Below are positions 30,801 to 37,540 of a DNA stretch of 37,540 bases, piece by piece (positions within the stretch are counted from its first letter, which is position 1; each line of letters begins with the position of its first letter). This stretch comes from Clostridia bacterium (GTDB lineage: Bacteria; Bacillota; Clostridia; Oscillospirales; CAG-272), in NCBI GenBank assembly GCA_017454465.1, contig JAFTCY010000076.1, positions 1 through 37,540 of the forward strand, given 5' to 3'. The notes beneath the pieces were generated by a model. That model searched no databases. It had not been told where the DNA came from and saw only the letters and a list, made by a program, of their open reading frames with translations. The position numbers and the translations under genes are program-made.

Positions 30801-31385
30801 ATGAATCTTCCAAACAGATTAACGCTTTCAAGGATCATACTCGCGCCGGTCGTGCTGGTCCTCATGTGTCTTGATATACCGAACAGCGAACCGTGGATAA
30901 GCATTGCGATCGCGTTTGTATTCGCTGCCGCATCGATAACAGACCTTATCGACGGCAAATATGCCAGGAAGCACAACCTTATAACTGACTTCGGCAAGTT
31001 CATGGATCCTCTGGCCGACAAATTTATGGTCATGGCGGCAATGCTCGGCATAATCGTCAGATATGACTGGTTCAGGCCCGTATTCGTCTGGGCCTTCGCC
31101 ATAGTGATCTTCAGGGAACTGGCCGTAACGTCAATGAGACTGATAGTATCCAACAAGGCGGGTATCGTGGTAGCGGCGGCATGGCTTGGGAAGATCAAGA
31201 CCACACTTCAGATCGTATGTGTTCTTACTGTCGTTCTCGAACCTGTTATTTTCGGATGGTTCATGCCTTCAAGGGAATGGCATATCCTTTCGTATATTAC
31301 CGCGGCAGCCATGACAGTCATGACAGTGTGGTCGGGAATCGATTATCTGAAGACCTACTGGAAGTACATAGGTACGGATAAATGA
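30801..31385 (+). CDS. pgsA: CDP-diacylglycerol-glycerol-3-phosphate 3-phosphatidyltransferase
   Basis: This membrane enzyme makes phosphatidylglycerol phosphate from CDP-diacylglycerol. The 194-residue protein has the CDP-alcohol phosphotransferase motif DGKYAR, followed 8 residues later by G, then D and D (DFGKFMDPLADK). Several hydrophobic segments are visible, including residues about 8-25 and 30-48. Length is typical. AGGAG lies before the ATG. It follows rimO by 21 bases and overlaps ogg by 4 bases (ATGA); rimO-pgsA-recA neighbourhoods are common in Bacillota. Confidence 0.96.
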   Translation: MNLPNRLTLSRIILAPVVLVLMCLDIPNSEPWISIAIAFVFAAASITDLIDGKYARKHNLITDFGKFMDPLADKFMVMAAMLGIIVRYDWFRPVFVWAFAIVIFRELAVTSMRLIVSNKAGIVVAAAWLGKIKTTLQIVCVLTVVLEPVIFGWFMPSREWHILSYITAAAMTVMTVWSGIDYLKTYWKYIGTDK

Positions 31386-32266
31386 CAAAAAGAGAGTACA
31401 GTGTCGAGTACGGGAAGCGGAATGGCCGTGAATTCGCCAGAGTGTCCGGTATAAGCTGTTTCTCGGTGAAAAAAACATTTGACTGCGGGCAGGCATTCAG
31501 GTTTGACCCGGATGATCCCGAGGGGACGGGTTTTTCCGGAATAGCTTTTGGGAGGAGAGTCAGTTTCCTCCAGGAGGACGAGAAGACCGTTCTGATCAGC
31601 GGCACCGGTGAAGATGATTTTGAGAGGATCTGGCGGAGATATCTTGTCCTCGACGAGGATTATGAGGAGGCAAACCGCCGGATCGTGGATGCAATGGCTT
31701 CGGAACATGACAGAGAAGTCATGAAAGAGGCTGTCAGGTGCGGGAGCGGAATAAGGATACTGAGACAGGATCCCTTTGAGACTCTGATCTCCTTCATCAT
31801 ATCACAGAACAACAATATCCCCAGAATCAAAAAGATCATATCGGCTCTGTGTGCGGAATACGGAACGGACGGTTCCTTTCCCGGTCCCGAAGCTCTTGTG
31901 AAAGCGGGGATCGACGGGCTGTTCGCTTTGAGGACCGGGTTCAGGGCATCGTACATTTATGACGCTGCCAAAAAGGTCCTTGACGGCGAGATCTCCCTTA
32001 AGGAAATCGAAGAGTGCGGAGATTATGATGAGTGCACCCGCACCCTTTGTTCAATAAAGGGCGTTGGTCCTAAAGTCAGTTCGTGTGTACTTTTGTACGG
32101 ATTCGGAAAAACAGAAGCATTTCCCATAGATGTTTGGATGAAAAGATCCCTTGAGAGGCATTTCCCCGAAGGCTTTGATCCCGGAAGACTGGGCAGATTT
32201 GCGGGCATAGCCCAGCAGTATCTTTTCTACTACGAAAGATGGCTGGGCGGCGGAGACAGAAAATAG
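31382..32266 (+). CDS. ogg: 8-oxoguanine DNA glycosylase (Ogg1-like)
   Basis: The 294-residue protein is a helix-hairpin-helix-GPD DNA glycosylase/lyase of the Ogg1 type. It has an N-terminal beta domain (ISCFSVKKTFDCGQAFRF) and ISQNNNIPRIKKII. The catalytic segment KGVGPKVSSCV has the Schiff-base lysine at about 231, and AFPIDVWMKR has the catalytic aspartate at about 250. It removes oxidised guanine opposite C. Its ATG overlaps pgsA by 4 bases. It extends the repair theme of the recA operon; with uvrC and msrC, the window carries several oxidative damage functions. Confidence 0.9.
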   Translation: MTKREYSVEYGKRNGREFARVSGISCFSVKKTFDCGQAFRFDPDDPEGTGFSGIAFGRRVSFLQEDEKTVLISGTGEDDFERIWRRYLVLDEDYEEANRRIVDAMASEHDREVMKEAVRCGSGIRILRQDPFETLISFIISQNNNIPRIKKIISALCAEYGTDGSFPGPEALVKAGIDGLFALRTGFRASYIYDAAKKVLDGEISLKEIEECGDYDECTRTLCSIKGVGPKVSSCVLLYGFGKTEAFPIDVWMKRSLERHFPEGFDPGRLGRFAGIAQQYLFYYERWLGGGDRK

Positions 32267-32278
32267 GCGGAGGAGAAA

Positions 32279-33022
32279 ATGGAACAGATTTATACGATCC
32301 CTGTTAATGAAGCTTTTGAAAAGGTACAGCAGGAAGGCAGCTGCAAATGTCCGTTCTGCATGCTGTACAACAAGCTGGAATCCAGCGAGCTCGACCTGAT
32401 ACTTGGCGCATCCATGATGGAGCCTGACGTAAGAGTTAAGACTAATGAACTGGGTTTCTGCGACCAGCATCTTCAGATGATGTTTGAAGGCGGCAAGAGG
32501 CTTCCTCTGTCTCTTATCCTGGAAAGCCATCTGGATCATGTTGCAGGCTCCATCGACGGCAGCCTTTCGCCGCTGCTCATTTCCAAAACAGGGGAGGACG
32601 CCGCGAAAAAACTTGAAAAGCTTAATCACAGCTGCTATATCTGCGGAAGGATAGAGTACAATTTCAGGAATATGATCGAGACAGCGGCGCTGCTCTGGGA
32701 GCAGGATGAAGCTTTCAGGGACAAAGTTAAGGCTGCTCCATATTTCTGCCTGAAGCATTTTGGGAGATTTGTCCAGGCCGGGAAGGAAAGACTTTCCAGG
32801 AAGGAGTTCCAGGAATTCTATACTGCGGTATACGGTGTGGAGAAAACATACTTTGACAAGCTGAGAGGCGATGTAAGCTTCTTCTGCAAGAAGTTTGACT
32901 ACAGGTATGCGGACGAGCCCTGGGGAGACGCCAAAGACGCGCCCGAAAGAGCGAAGAAGTTCATCTGCGGAGAACTCCATGTTCAGGAAAAAGAAAGGAA
33001 ACCGTCGGACGGACTTACATGA
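32279..33022 (+). CDS. DUF6062 protein with two predicted zinc-type sites
   Basis: The 247-residue protein resembles DUF6062 and has no known function that I recognise. It contains two similar halves of cysteine/histidine pairs: CPFC (24-27) with CDQH (61-64), and CYIC (119-122) with CLKH (157-160), each a CxxC...CxxH set suited to zinc or a metal cluster. No signal peptide or membrane helix is seen. GGAGGAG precedes the ATG. It is the last gene of the recA operon, 12 bases after ogg, before the bidirectional terminator. Confidence 0.78.
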   Translation: MEQIYTIPVNEAFEKVQQEGSCKCPFCMLYNKLESSELDLILGASMMEPDVRVKTNELGFCDQHLQMMFEGGKRLPLSLILESHLDHVAGSIDGSLSPLLISKTGEDAAKKLEKLNHSCYICGRIEYNFRNMIETAALLWEQDEAFRDKVKAAPYFCLKHFGRFVQAGKERLSRKEFQEFYTAVYGVEKTYFDKLRGDVSFFCKKFDYRYADEPWGDAKDAPERAKKFICGELHVQEKERKPSDGLT

Positions 33023-33032
33023 GTCGGACGAG

Positions 33033-33075
33033 AAAAAAGCCCTGTGAATCAGTTGACTGGCTCACAGGGCCTTTT
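33033..33075. terminator. Bidirectional terminator between DUF6062 and uxaE
   Basis: GCCCTGTGA (33039-33047) pairs perfectly with TCACAGGGC (33062-33070). The - strand has six T residues after the hairpin (33033-33038) and the + strand has CTTTTC. It ends both converging operons. Confidence 0.88.
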
Positions 33076-33094
33076 CGATGTCAGAACAGCAGGA

Positions 33095-34531
33095 TCAGGA
33101 TCCGGATTTGAGGATCCTGATGTGCTTGCCGATATGCCTTTCAAGGAAAGAATAGTACAGATCCTCGTTTTTGAACATGCAGCGGAAGAATTCATCCCGG
33201 AACCATTCCGTATCAAGCAGCAGGCCGTATGCTATATGTATCGTCTGCCTTGAAGCCGGGATGTTCAGGTATTCCGGAAGGTAAGCATCGTTCTGAAGAT
33301 CAATGTCAGGTATTTCCGAGACATTGGTGGATACATGATAGTATTTTTCCGCCTCGGGACGGTGCTCTATCGCATACTTGTGAGCTTTTCTGTAAAGGGC
33401 AGGATCGACTTCGGAAACGACCCGCATCGCCTCAAGCCAGTTGGTTCCGGCTGTCTTGACATGGACGTTGCCCTTCGTTACCCGGGCAACGGTGGAGAAG
33501 ACTGCGAATTTGTCCGAACCGGAGTGCAGAGAGAGCTTATATCCGAAATGGTCCGCGATCTTCTGATGTACTTTGAAGTCTCTTTCGAAAGCGGTAAGAT
33601 CACCTGCGTACTCGATCCCTTTTTCAAACTGGCCGGTAAAATGCGGGGCGCAGCTGATGGGAGTGATGCCGGCATTGTGCAGCTCATTGCCTATGATAAA
33701 ATGCTCTGCGGGAGTTGTTATCGTAAGAGTCTCGTCGATGGAGAGCTCGAAATCAACATCAACAGTCTTGATCTCCTCGATGTAATTGTAGCACTCTATC
33801 GCGTGGCCGACTGCCTGCCAGAAAACGATAACGAATCTTTTCAGCTCGGGTTCCGAAACGCGTCCCAGTATGGGAAGATCCCTGCCCAGGTATGTTTCTT
33901 CATAGTGTGTCCTTATATCCTGCGGAAGGGCGGAGTAGGCAGCGCTGACTTCATCGTCCGTATATTTTGCCGCTTTGGTGTTGATCTTCTCGGAACAGTC
34001 CAGAGTGACCATTGTGCAGCCTGAATCAAGCGCGTATTTGATTTCATCTTTTGTCTTCAGGTGATCGCCGTCTGCGCCGTATCCGCCTTTGTATCCTTCC
34101 TGGAATACATTGAAGGATGCAGCGCTTATAACATCACGGAAAGTCCTGTGGGTGAGGTTGAGTTCCCTGATGGACTGCTGAGCGAAAACAGGGTAGATAT
34201 CATAGCCGCTGAGCGCCCTGATGTGTCCCGGCGTGGCAAGTCCGAGCCTGTCTCCCAGGCCCATTGTAAACGCGTGCCCTTTATGGCTCTTGGGTCTTGT
34301 ATACGGGAAAAGGCTCTGGAGCGCTTCGGCATTATCGTTTGTCATGGGGCAGAGAAGAATGCCGTTTTCTTCTTTGCCGGTGAACAGACCGGCTTTTTCT
34401 CCGGTCACGGCAAGAAGCTTTTCACGGTCGTTCCTGACAACGGCACAGGCTGTCCCTTCCGCCTCATCGACTGAGTTATTATAGACATACAGGTCCGTTT
34501 TTGATATAAGTTCCATAAGTTTTTCCTTCAT
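33095..34531 (-). CDS. uxaE: Tagaturonate/fructuronate epimerase UxaE family
   Basis: The 478-residue protein matches the UxaE family, which interconverts D-tagaturonate and D-fructuronate by C3 epimerisation and replaces the UxaB/UxaA branch of galacturonate breakdown. Recognisable family segments are GDRLGLATPGHIRAL (91-105), PVFAQQSIREL, GGYGADGDHLKT, and a histidine/acid-rich C-terminal half with likely metal ligands (SLHSGSDKFAVFS). The start has GGAGG 8 bases upstream. It lies 18 bases after the LarA-like gene and is the last gene of the - strand sugar-acid operon. Confidence 0.85.
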   Translation of the reverse strand: MKEKLMELISKTDLYVYNNSVDEAEGTACAVVRNDREKLLAVTGEKAGLFTGKEENGILLCPMTNDNAEALQSLFPYTRPKSHKGHAFTMGLGDRLGLATPGHIRALSGYDIYPVFAQQSIRELNLTHRTFRDVISAASFNVFQEGYKGGYGADGDHLKTKDEIKYALDSGCTMVTLDCSEKINTKAAKYTDDEVSAAYSALPQDIRTHYEETYLGRDLPILGRVSEPELKRFVIVFWQAVGHAIECYNYIEEIKTVDVDFELSIDETLTITTPAEHFIIGNELHNAGITPISCAPHFTGQFEKGIEYAGDLTAFERDFKVHQKIADHFGYKLSLHSGSDKFAVFSTVARVTKGNVHVKTAGTNWLEAMRVVSEVDPALYRKAHKYAIEHRPEAEKYYHVSTNVSEIPDIDLQNDAYLPEYLNIPASRQTIHIAYGLLLDTEWFRDEFFRCMFKNEDLYYSFLERHIGKHIRILKSGS

Positions 34532-34549
34532 GGTATGTTCCTCCGGGTG

Positions 34550-35830
34550 TTATCCTTCAAATTTTTCTTTGTTGATCCAAAGTCCCAGTGCGGGATTGGG
34601 GATAAAGTAGATCTCCTCGCCGTCGACGGTGTTGATGCCGTAAGACAGCTTCGAGGGGTCGTATTTTTTTGCCATGACATCGTAGTCGGCAGATATGAAG
34701 CCGACACCGTCGATCTCTTCCCGTGTGATCTGCTTTACCGCATATGTTATCCTGAACCTTCCGTCGGAAGAGCCGTGGATGAGATGGGCAGCGGCACCCA
34801 TGTTGGCGCGGAGATCTTCGTTCTCGGGCTTTCTGAATTCTTCCAGAGTATGGAGCCGGCCGCGGTACCCGTATTTCCGTATCAGTCCGTCGACGATATC
34901 ATCTTCCCCGAAGCGCTCGACTCCGGGAGCCAGGATTATAAGGTCGCCGTCATCCGCCATGGCCATTCTGGTCCTGTAAACGGCCTTATTTCCGAGCCAT
35001 GTGCTCTTGAATTCTGAAGGGTCAAGGTAAACTACGCATTTTTTCAGACCGTGCGGGACGAAGTCGATATTCTTTTCCTGTGCGAGTTTTACCGCATTCG
35101 TAAGGCAGTCCCGTCCTTCACCGATGAAAACACCATGGGTGCGTATCTTGCCGCCGGGGGCTGTCGTAACCGTCAGAACGAACAGAATGGGTCTTTTGCT
35201 GAGGAAATGCTCCATGCCGTAGTCAAACAGTTTCCTGACAGGTGTATAGTCCCTGCCCATCATGCGCTCCATCCCGTAAACCGCGCCTATCATGTGCGAT
35301 TTGTTTATCATGTCCGAGCCGCCGACGCCGACGAAAAGGTTTTTTGCATGGTTGGACATGCCTATGACTTCATGGGGGACTACCTGGCCCGGGGAGATGA
35401 TGAGGTCATAGCTTTCGTCCATGACGCGCCGGTTGATCTCCACGCTTACCGGTTCGGTCCAGAGACCTTCCGTGATCTCTCTGACGAATCCGGTCGGTAC
35501 TTCTCCCAGCTTTACCACATCGGTCCTCCAGTTGTGGACCAGCATCTTTTCATACGGTATGTCGCCGAACATAGCGGACCACTGGCTCTCCGTAACGGGA
35601 ACATGAGTCCCAAGAGCCGGCATTATGTCAACGCTGACGCCCATTTTCACAAGCTCATGGTAGTACACATTGGTTATATAACCGGCATTTGAATGAAATC
35701 TTGTGAAATCGGGGGGAAGGATCAGGACTTTTTTGAGCTTCCTGCCTTTCAGGCTTTCAGTAAGGGCAGTCCTGATGTCTTTTTTTGACAGACCTGCCCC
35801 AGTCTTTGCTTTAATGTATATGTCTTGCAT
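34550..35830 (-). CDS. LarA-like nickel-pincer racemase/epimerase
   Basis: The 426-residue protein belongs to the LarA (DUF2088) superfamily of nickel-pincer nucleotide enzymes that racemise or epimerise 2-hydroxyacids. The family residues are all present: DFTR at 41-44, ALGTH with His76, PHEVIG with His153, SNHAKN with Lys163 (the cofactor attachment lysine in LarA), and His179 (INKSHM). Known homologues include lactate and malate racemases and a D-gluconate 2-epimerase. With uxaE downstream and gnd upstream, I infer a sugar-acid epimerase, perhaps mannonate/gluconate. No larB, larC or larE for cofactor synthesis is in the window. The gap to the HAD gene is 6 bases. Confidence 0.85.
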   Translation of the reverse strand: MQDIYIKAKTGAGLSKKDIRTALTESLKGRKLKKVLILPPDFTRFHSNAGYITNVYYHELVKMGVSVDIMPALGTHVPVTESQWSAMFGDIPYEKMLVHNWRTDVVKLGEVPTGFVREITEGLWTEPVSVEINRRVMDESYDLIISPGQVVPHEVIGMSNHAKNLFVGVGGSDMINKSHMIGAVYGMERMMGRDYTPVRKLFDYGMEHFLSKRPILFVLTVTTAPGGKIRTHGVFIGEGRDCLTNAVKLAQEKNIDFVPHGLKKCVVYLDPSEFKSTWLGNKAVYRTRMAMADDGDLIILAPGVERFGEDDIVDGLIRKYGYRGRLHTLEEFRKPENEDLRANMGAAAHLIHGSSDGRFRITYAVKQITREEIDGVGFISADYDVMAKKYDPSKLSYGINTVDGEEIYFIPNPALGLWINKEKFEG

Positions 35831-35836
35831 TCAAAA

Positions 35837-36670
35837 TCAGTTCTCCCATAGAAAATGGTGTATGGCCTTGGCCACGCCGTCATTGTCACAGGTGTCCGTC
35901 ACATAGTCCGCATGGCTTTTTATGTAATCGGAGGCGTTGCCCATTGCCACTCCGAGCCCGGCTGCCGTGATCATCGGAAGGTCATTGAGACCGTCGCCGA
36001 AGCTCATCACGTTCTCAGGACCGAATCCGAGTTTTTTCGACAATCTGGTGATGGCATTGCCCTTGTTGGCATTTTTGTGGTTGATCTCAATATTGTTGAT
36101 GACAGCCGATGAGATCGCCTCGGCTGGAAAACGGATAGACAGATCCCTGATGAGATCTTCCCGTATCGACGGATCGCGGAAGAAGAACTGGATCTTCTGA
36201 ACGCTGTGCTTCTTTTCGGACACGAAAGCTTTCAGCTCATCTACAGGCTCCCTCAGCTCGTGCAGCATTTTCCGGTAGTGTTCGTTAGGGGAAAACTCGT
36301 CTATCTTTCCCTTGAGGGCCTCTGTCATCCAGGCTCTGTTGTCCATGAAACAGTCATAGATCACATCGAGGGTGTCCAGGTATTCCATGATCTTGAGAGC
36401 ATGATCCCATTTCATCTCTGCCCGGTAGAGGACTTTCCCGGTCACGATATCGATGACCCGTGCCCCGTTTATGAGGATCGCATACCGAACAAAAGGCAGG
36501 GAACGGATGACATCGGGCATGGCCGAGTAGAACCTGCCCGTGGTAGGCACGATGTACACGCCTTCGGAAGCGGCTCTTTCCAGAGCTTCCCGGTTGTTTT
36601 CCGAAAGCCGCTTGTCCGAATCGAGCAGGGTACCGTCCAGGTCCAGGGCTATGAGCCTGATGTCATGCAT
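35837..36670 (-). CDS. Cof-type HAD-IIB sugar phosphatase
   Basis: The 277-residue protein is a haloacid dehalogenase hydrolase of the Cof/IIB class. It has motif [11 protein letters not shown] (10-19, nucleophile Asp10 and Asp12), motif II TTGR, and motifs III/IV near the end ([23 protein letters not shown], about 195-217). The C2-type cap lies between. Such proteins dephosphorylate sugar phosphates or flavin nucleotides. A longer frame begins at 36829, but most of it overlaps gnd. The ATG at 36670 overlaps gnd by 8 bases and starts the fold; it has a poor ribosome site, so translational coupling is likely. It may remove phosphate from a sugar-acid phosphate in this operon. Confidence 0.85.
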   Translation of the reverse strand: MHDIRLIALDLDGTLLDSDKRLSENNREALERAASEGVYIVPTTGRFYSAMPDVIRSLPFVRYAILINGARVIDIVTGKVLYRAEMKWDHALKIMEYLDTLDVIYDCFMDNRAWMTEALKGKIDEFSPNEHYRKMLHELREPVDELKAFVSEKKHSVQKIQFFFRDPSIREDLIRDLSIRFPAEAISSAVINNIEINHKNANKGNAITRLSKKLGFGPENVMSFGDGLNDLPMITAAGLGVAMGNASDYIKSHADYVTDTCDNDGVAKAIHHFLWEN

Positions 36671-37540
36671 TGTACGTCGATGCAGCGGTGTTTCCGCCAT
36701 GTCCTGTCCAGTTGGTATGGAAGAACTGGCCTCTGGGTGAATCCAGTCTTTCGTATGTGTGGGCACCGAAGTAGTCTCTCTGGGCCTGCAGCAGGTTTGC
36801 GGGAAGACGTTCTGTGGTATAGCCGTCAAAATAACTTAGAGCGGATGTCATCGCGGGAGCGGGAACGCCGTACTGGAGCGCGGTTGAAGCGACCTTGCGC
36901 CATGCGGGCACCAGTTTCTCTATGGTTTCCTTGAAATACGGGTCCAGGAGCAGGTTGCTGAGCCCGGGATCCCTGTCGTACGCTTCCTTGATCTTCCCGA
37001 GGAACACAGAGCGGATTATGCATCCGCCTCTCCACATGAGGGCAATGCCGCCGTAGTTAAGATTCCATGAATAGTGTTCCGCTGCGGTGCGCATGAGCGT
37101 ATATCCCTGGGCATAGGAGATGATCTTTGAGGCGAACAGTGCCTGCCGGATGGCTTCAATGAACTCCTCACGGTCTCCTTTGAATTCGGGGATGGTTCTT
37201 TTGAACGTGCCGGCCGCAACAACTCTTTCCTCTTTCATTGCCGACAGGCAGCGGGCAAATACCGCTTCACCGATCAGGGTAAGCGGAACGCCTTCGTCGA
37301 GAGCCGCGATACCTGTCCATTTACCGGTGCCTTTCTGTCCGGCTGTGTCAAGAATGTTCTCCACCAGCGGGGTGCCGTCCGTGTCTTTGTAACCCAGTAT
37401 GTCGCGCGTGATCTCGATGAGGTATGAGTCCAGTTCTGTCTTGTTCCACTTGGTGAATATCTCATGCATCTCGTCAGCGCTGAGGCCGAGAAGATCCCGC
37501 ATGAGCTGGTACGCTTCGCATATGAGCTGCATGTCGCCGT
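36663..37540 (-). CDS. gnd: 6-phosphogluconate dehydrogenase, decarboxylating (partial, cut by window end)
   Basis: About 291 C-terminal residues of 6-phosphogluconate dehydrogenase are visible; the N-terminal NADP-binding domain lies beyond base 37540. The reading frame enters through [13 protein letters not shown], which in the family lies in the middle of the protein, so the first in-window ATG at 37532 is not the true start. Other signatures are [32 protein letters not shown], and the C-terminal [11 protein letters not shown] followed by FHTNWTG. It converts 6-phosphogluconate to ribulose 5-phosphate and CO2 with NADP. It is followed by the HAD phosphatase (8 base overlap), the LarA-like gene and uxaE. 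Confidence 0.95.
   Translation of the reverse strand, partial: GDMQLICEAYQLMRDLLGLSADEMHEIFTKWNKTELDSYLIEITRDILGYKDTDGTPLVENILDTAGQKGTGKWTGIAALDEGVPLTLIGEAVFARCLSAMKEERVVAAGTFKRTIPEFKGDREEFIEAIRQALFASKIISYAQGYTLMRTAAEHYSWNLNYGGIALMWRGGCIIRSVFLGKIKEAYDRDPGLSNLLLDPYFKETIEKLVPAWRKVASTALQYGVPAPAMTSALSYFDGYTTERLPANLLQAQRDYFGAHTYERLDSPRGQFFHTNWTGHGGNTAASTYNA

Noticed and set aside
32051..32980. 309 codon - strand frame opposite ogg and DUF6062
   Set aside because: It crosses two well-supported genes and their junction in antisense, with no family features.
1..37540. CRISPR arrays, insertion sequences, phage genes
   Set aside because: No regularly spaced direct repeats, transposase, integrase or phage structural genes were seen; the only mobile trace is the tRNA-Trp repeat pair.

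Overview
The window looks like a chromosome segment of a strictly anaerobic, low-to-mid GC Bacillota, most likely a Clostridia/Eubacteriales gut-type organism. The grounds are a class III (anaerobic) ribonucleotide reductase with its radical-SAM activase, a tRNA-dependent T-box leader in front of ileS, an HPr protein carrying both His15 and Ser46, strong AGGAGG-type ribosome sites, and near-consensus sigma-A promoters. I assign no genus. Most of the window is densely packed, co-directional operons with 4 to 17 base overlaps.

Left part (1-8640). A + strand pair encodes an acyl-CoA ligase-like enzyme and a free-standing E2-type acyltransferase (4-2551). It converges on a - strand block: TPR protein, DUF4037 protein, nrdG, then nrdD with a fused thioredoxin domain, then a thioredoxin-reductase-like flavoprotein that lacks the NADPH motif. 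The last three look like a complete anaerobic dNTP unit that may run on ferredoxin.

Accessory island (about 8640-10110). An intact tRNA-Trp lies on the - strand. A 39 base imperfect copy of its 3' half lies 953 bases away. Between the copies sit a Phd/YefM-RelE/ParE toxin-antitoxin pair and a possible small RNA unit. Beyond the distal copy is a stretch full of hairpins with no gene. I read this as the remnant of an element integrated at a tRNA gene.

Centre (10111-26255). On the + strand come a signal-peptidase-like protein with free methionine sulfoxide reductase, then the T-box and type 2 IleRS. These are followed by a redox operon (CrtI-like flavoprotein, flavin/2Fe-2S reductase, nucleoside hydrolase), HPr, and uvrC-rsmD-coaD-flavoprotein ending at a strong terminator. 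A - strand operon of CAT-like acetyltransferase, NADPH-type TrxB and MTA/SAH nucleosidase faces it.

Right part (26424-37540). A + strand DNA repair and housekeeping operon runs recA-recF-recX-rimO-pgsA-ogg-DUF6062. It ends at a bidirectional terminator shared with a - strand sugar-acid operon: gnd (cut by the window edge), HAD phosphatase, a LarA-like nickel-pincer racemase/epimerase, and tagaturonate epimerase uxaE. That last set suggests a route linking hexuronates to gluconate and the pentose phosphate pathway, and is the best candidate here for undescribed metabolism.
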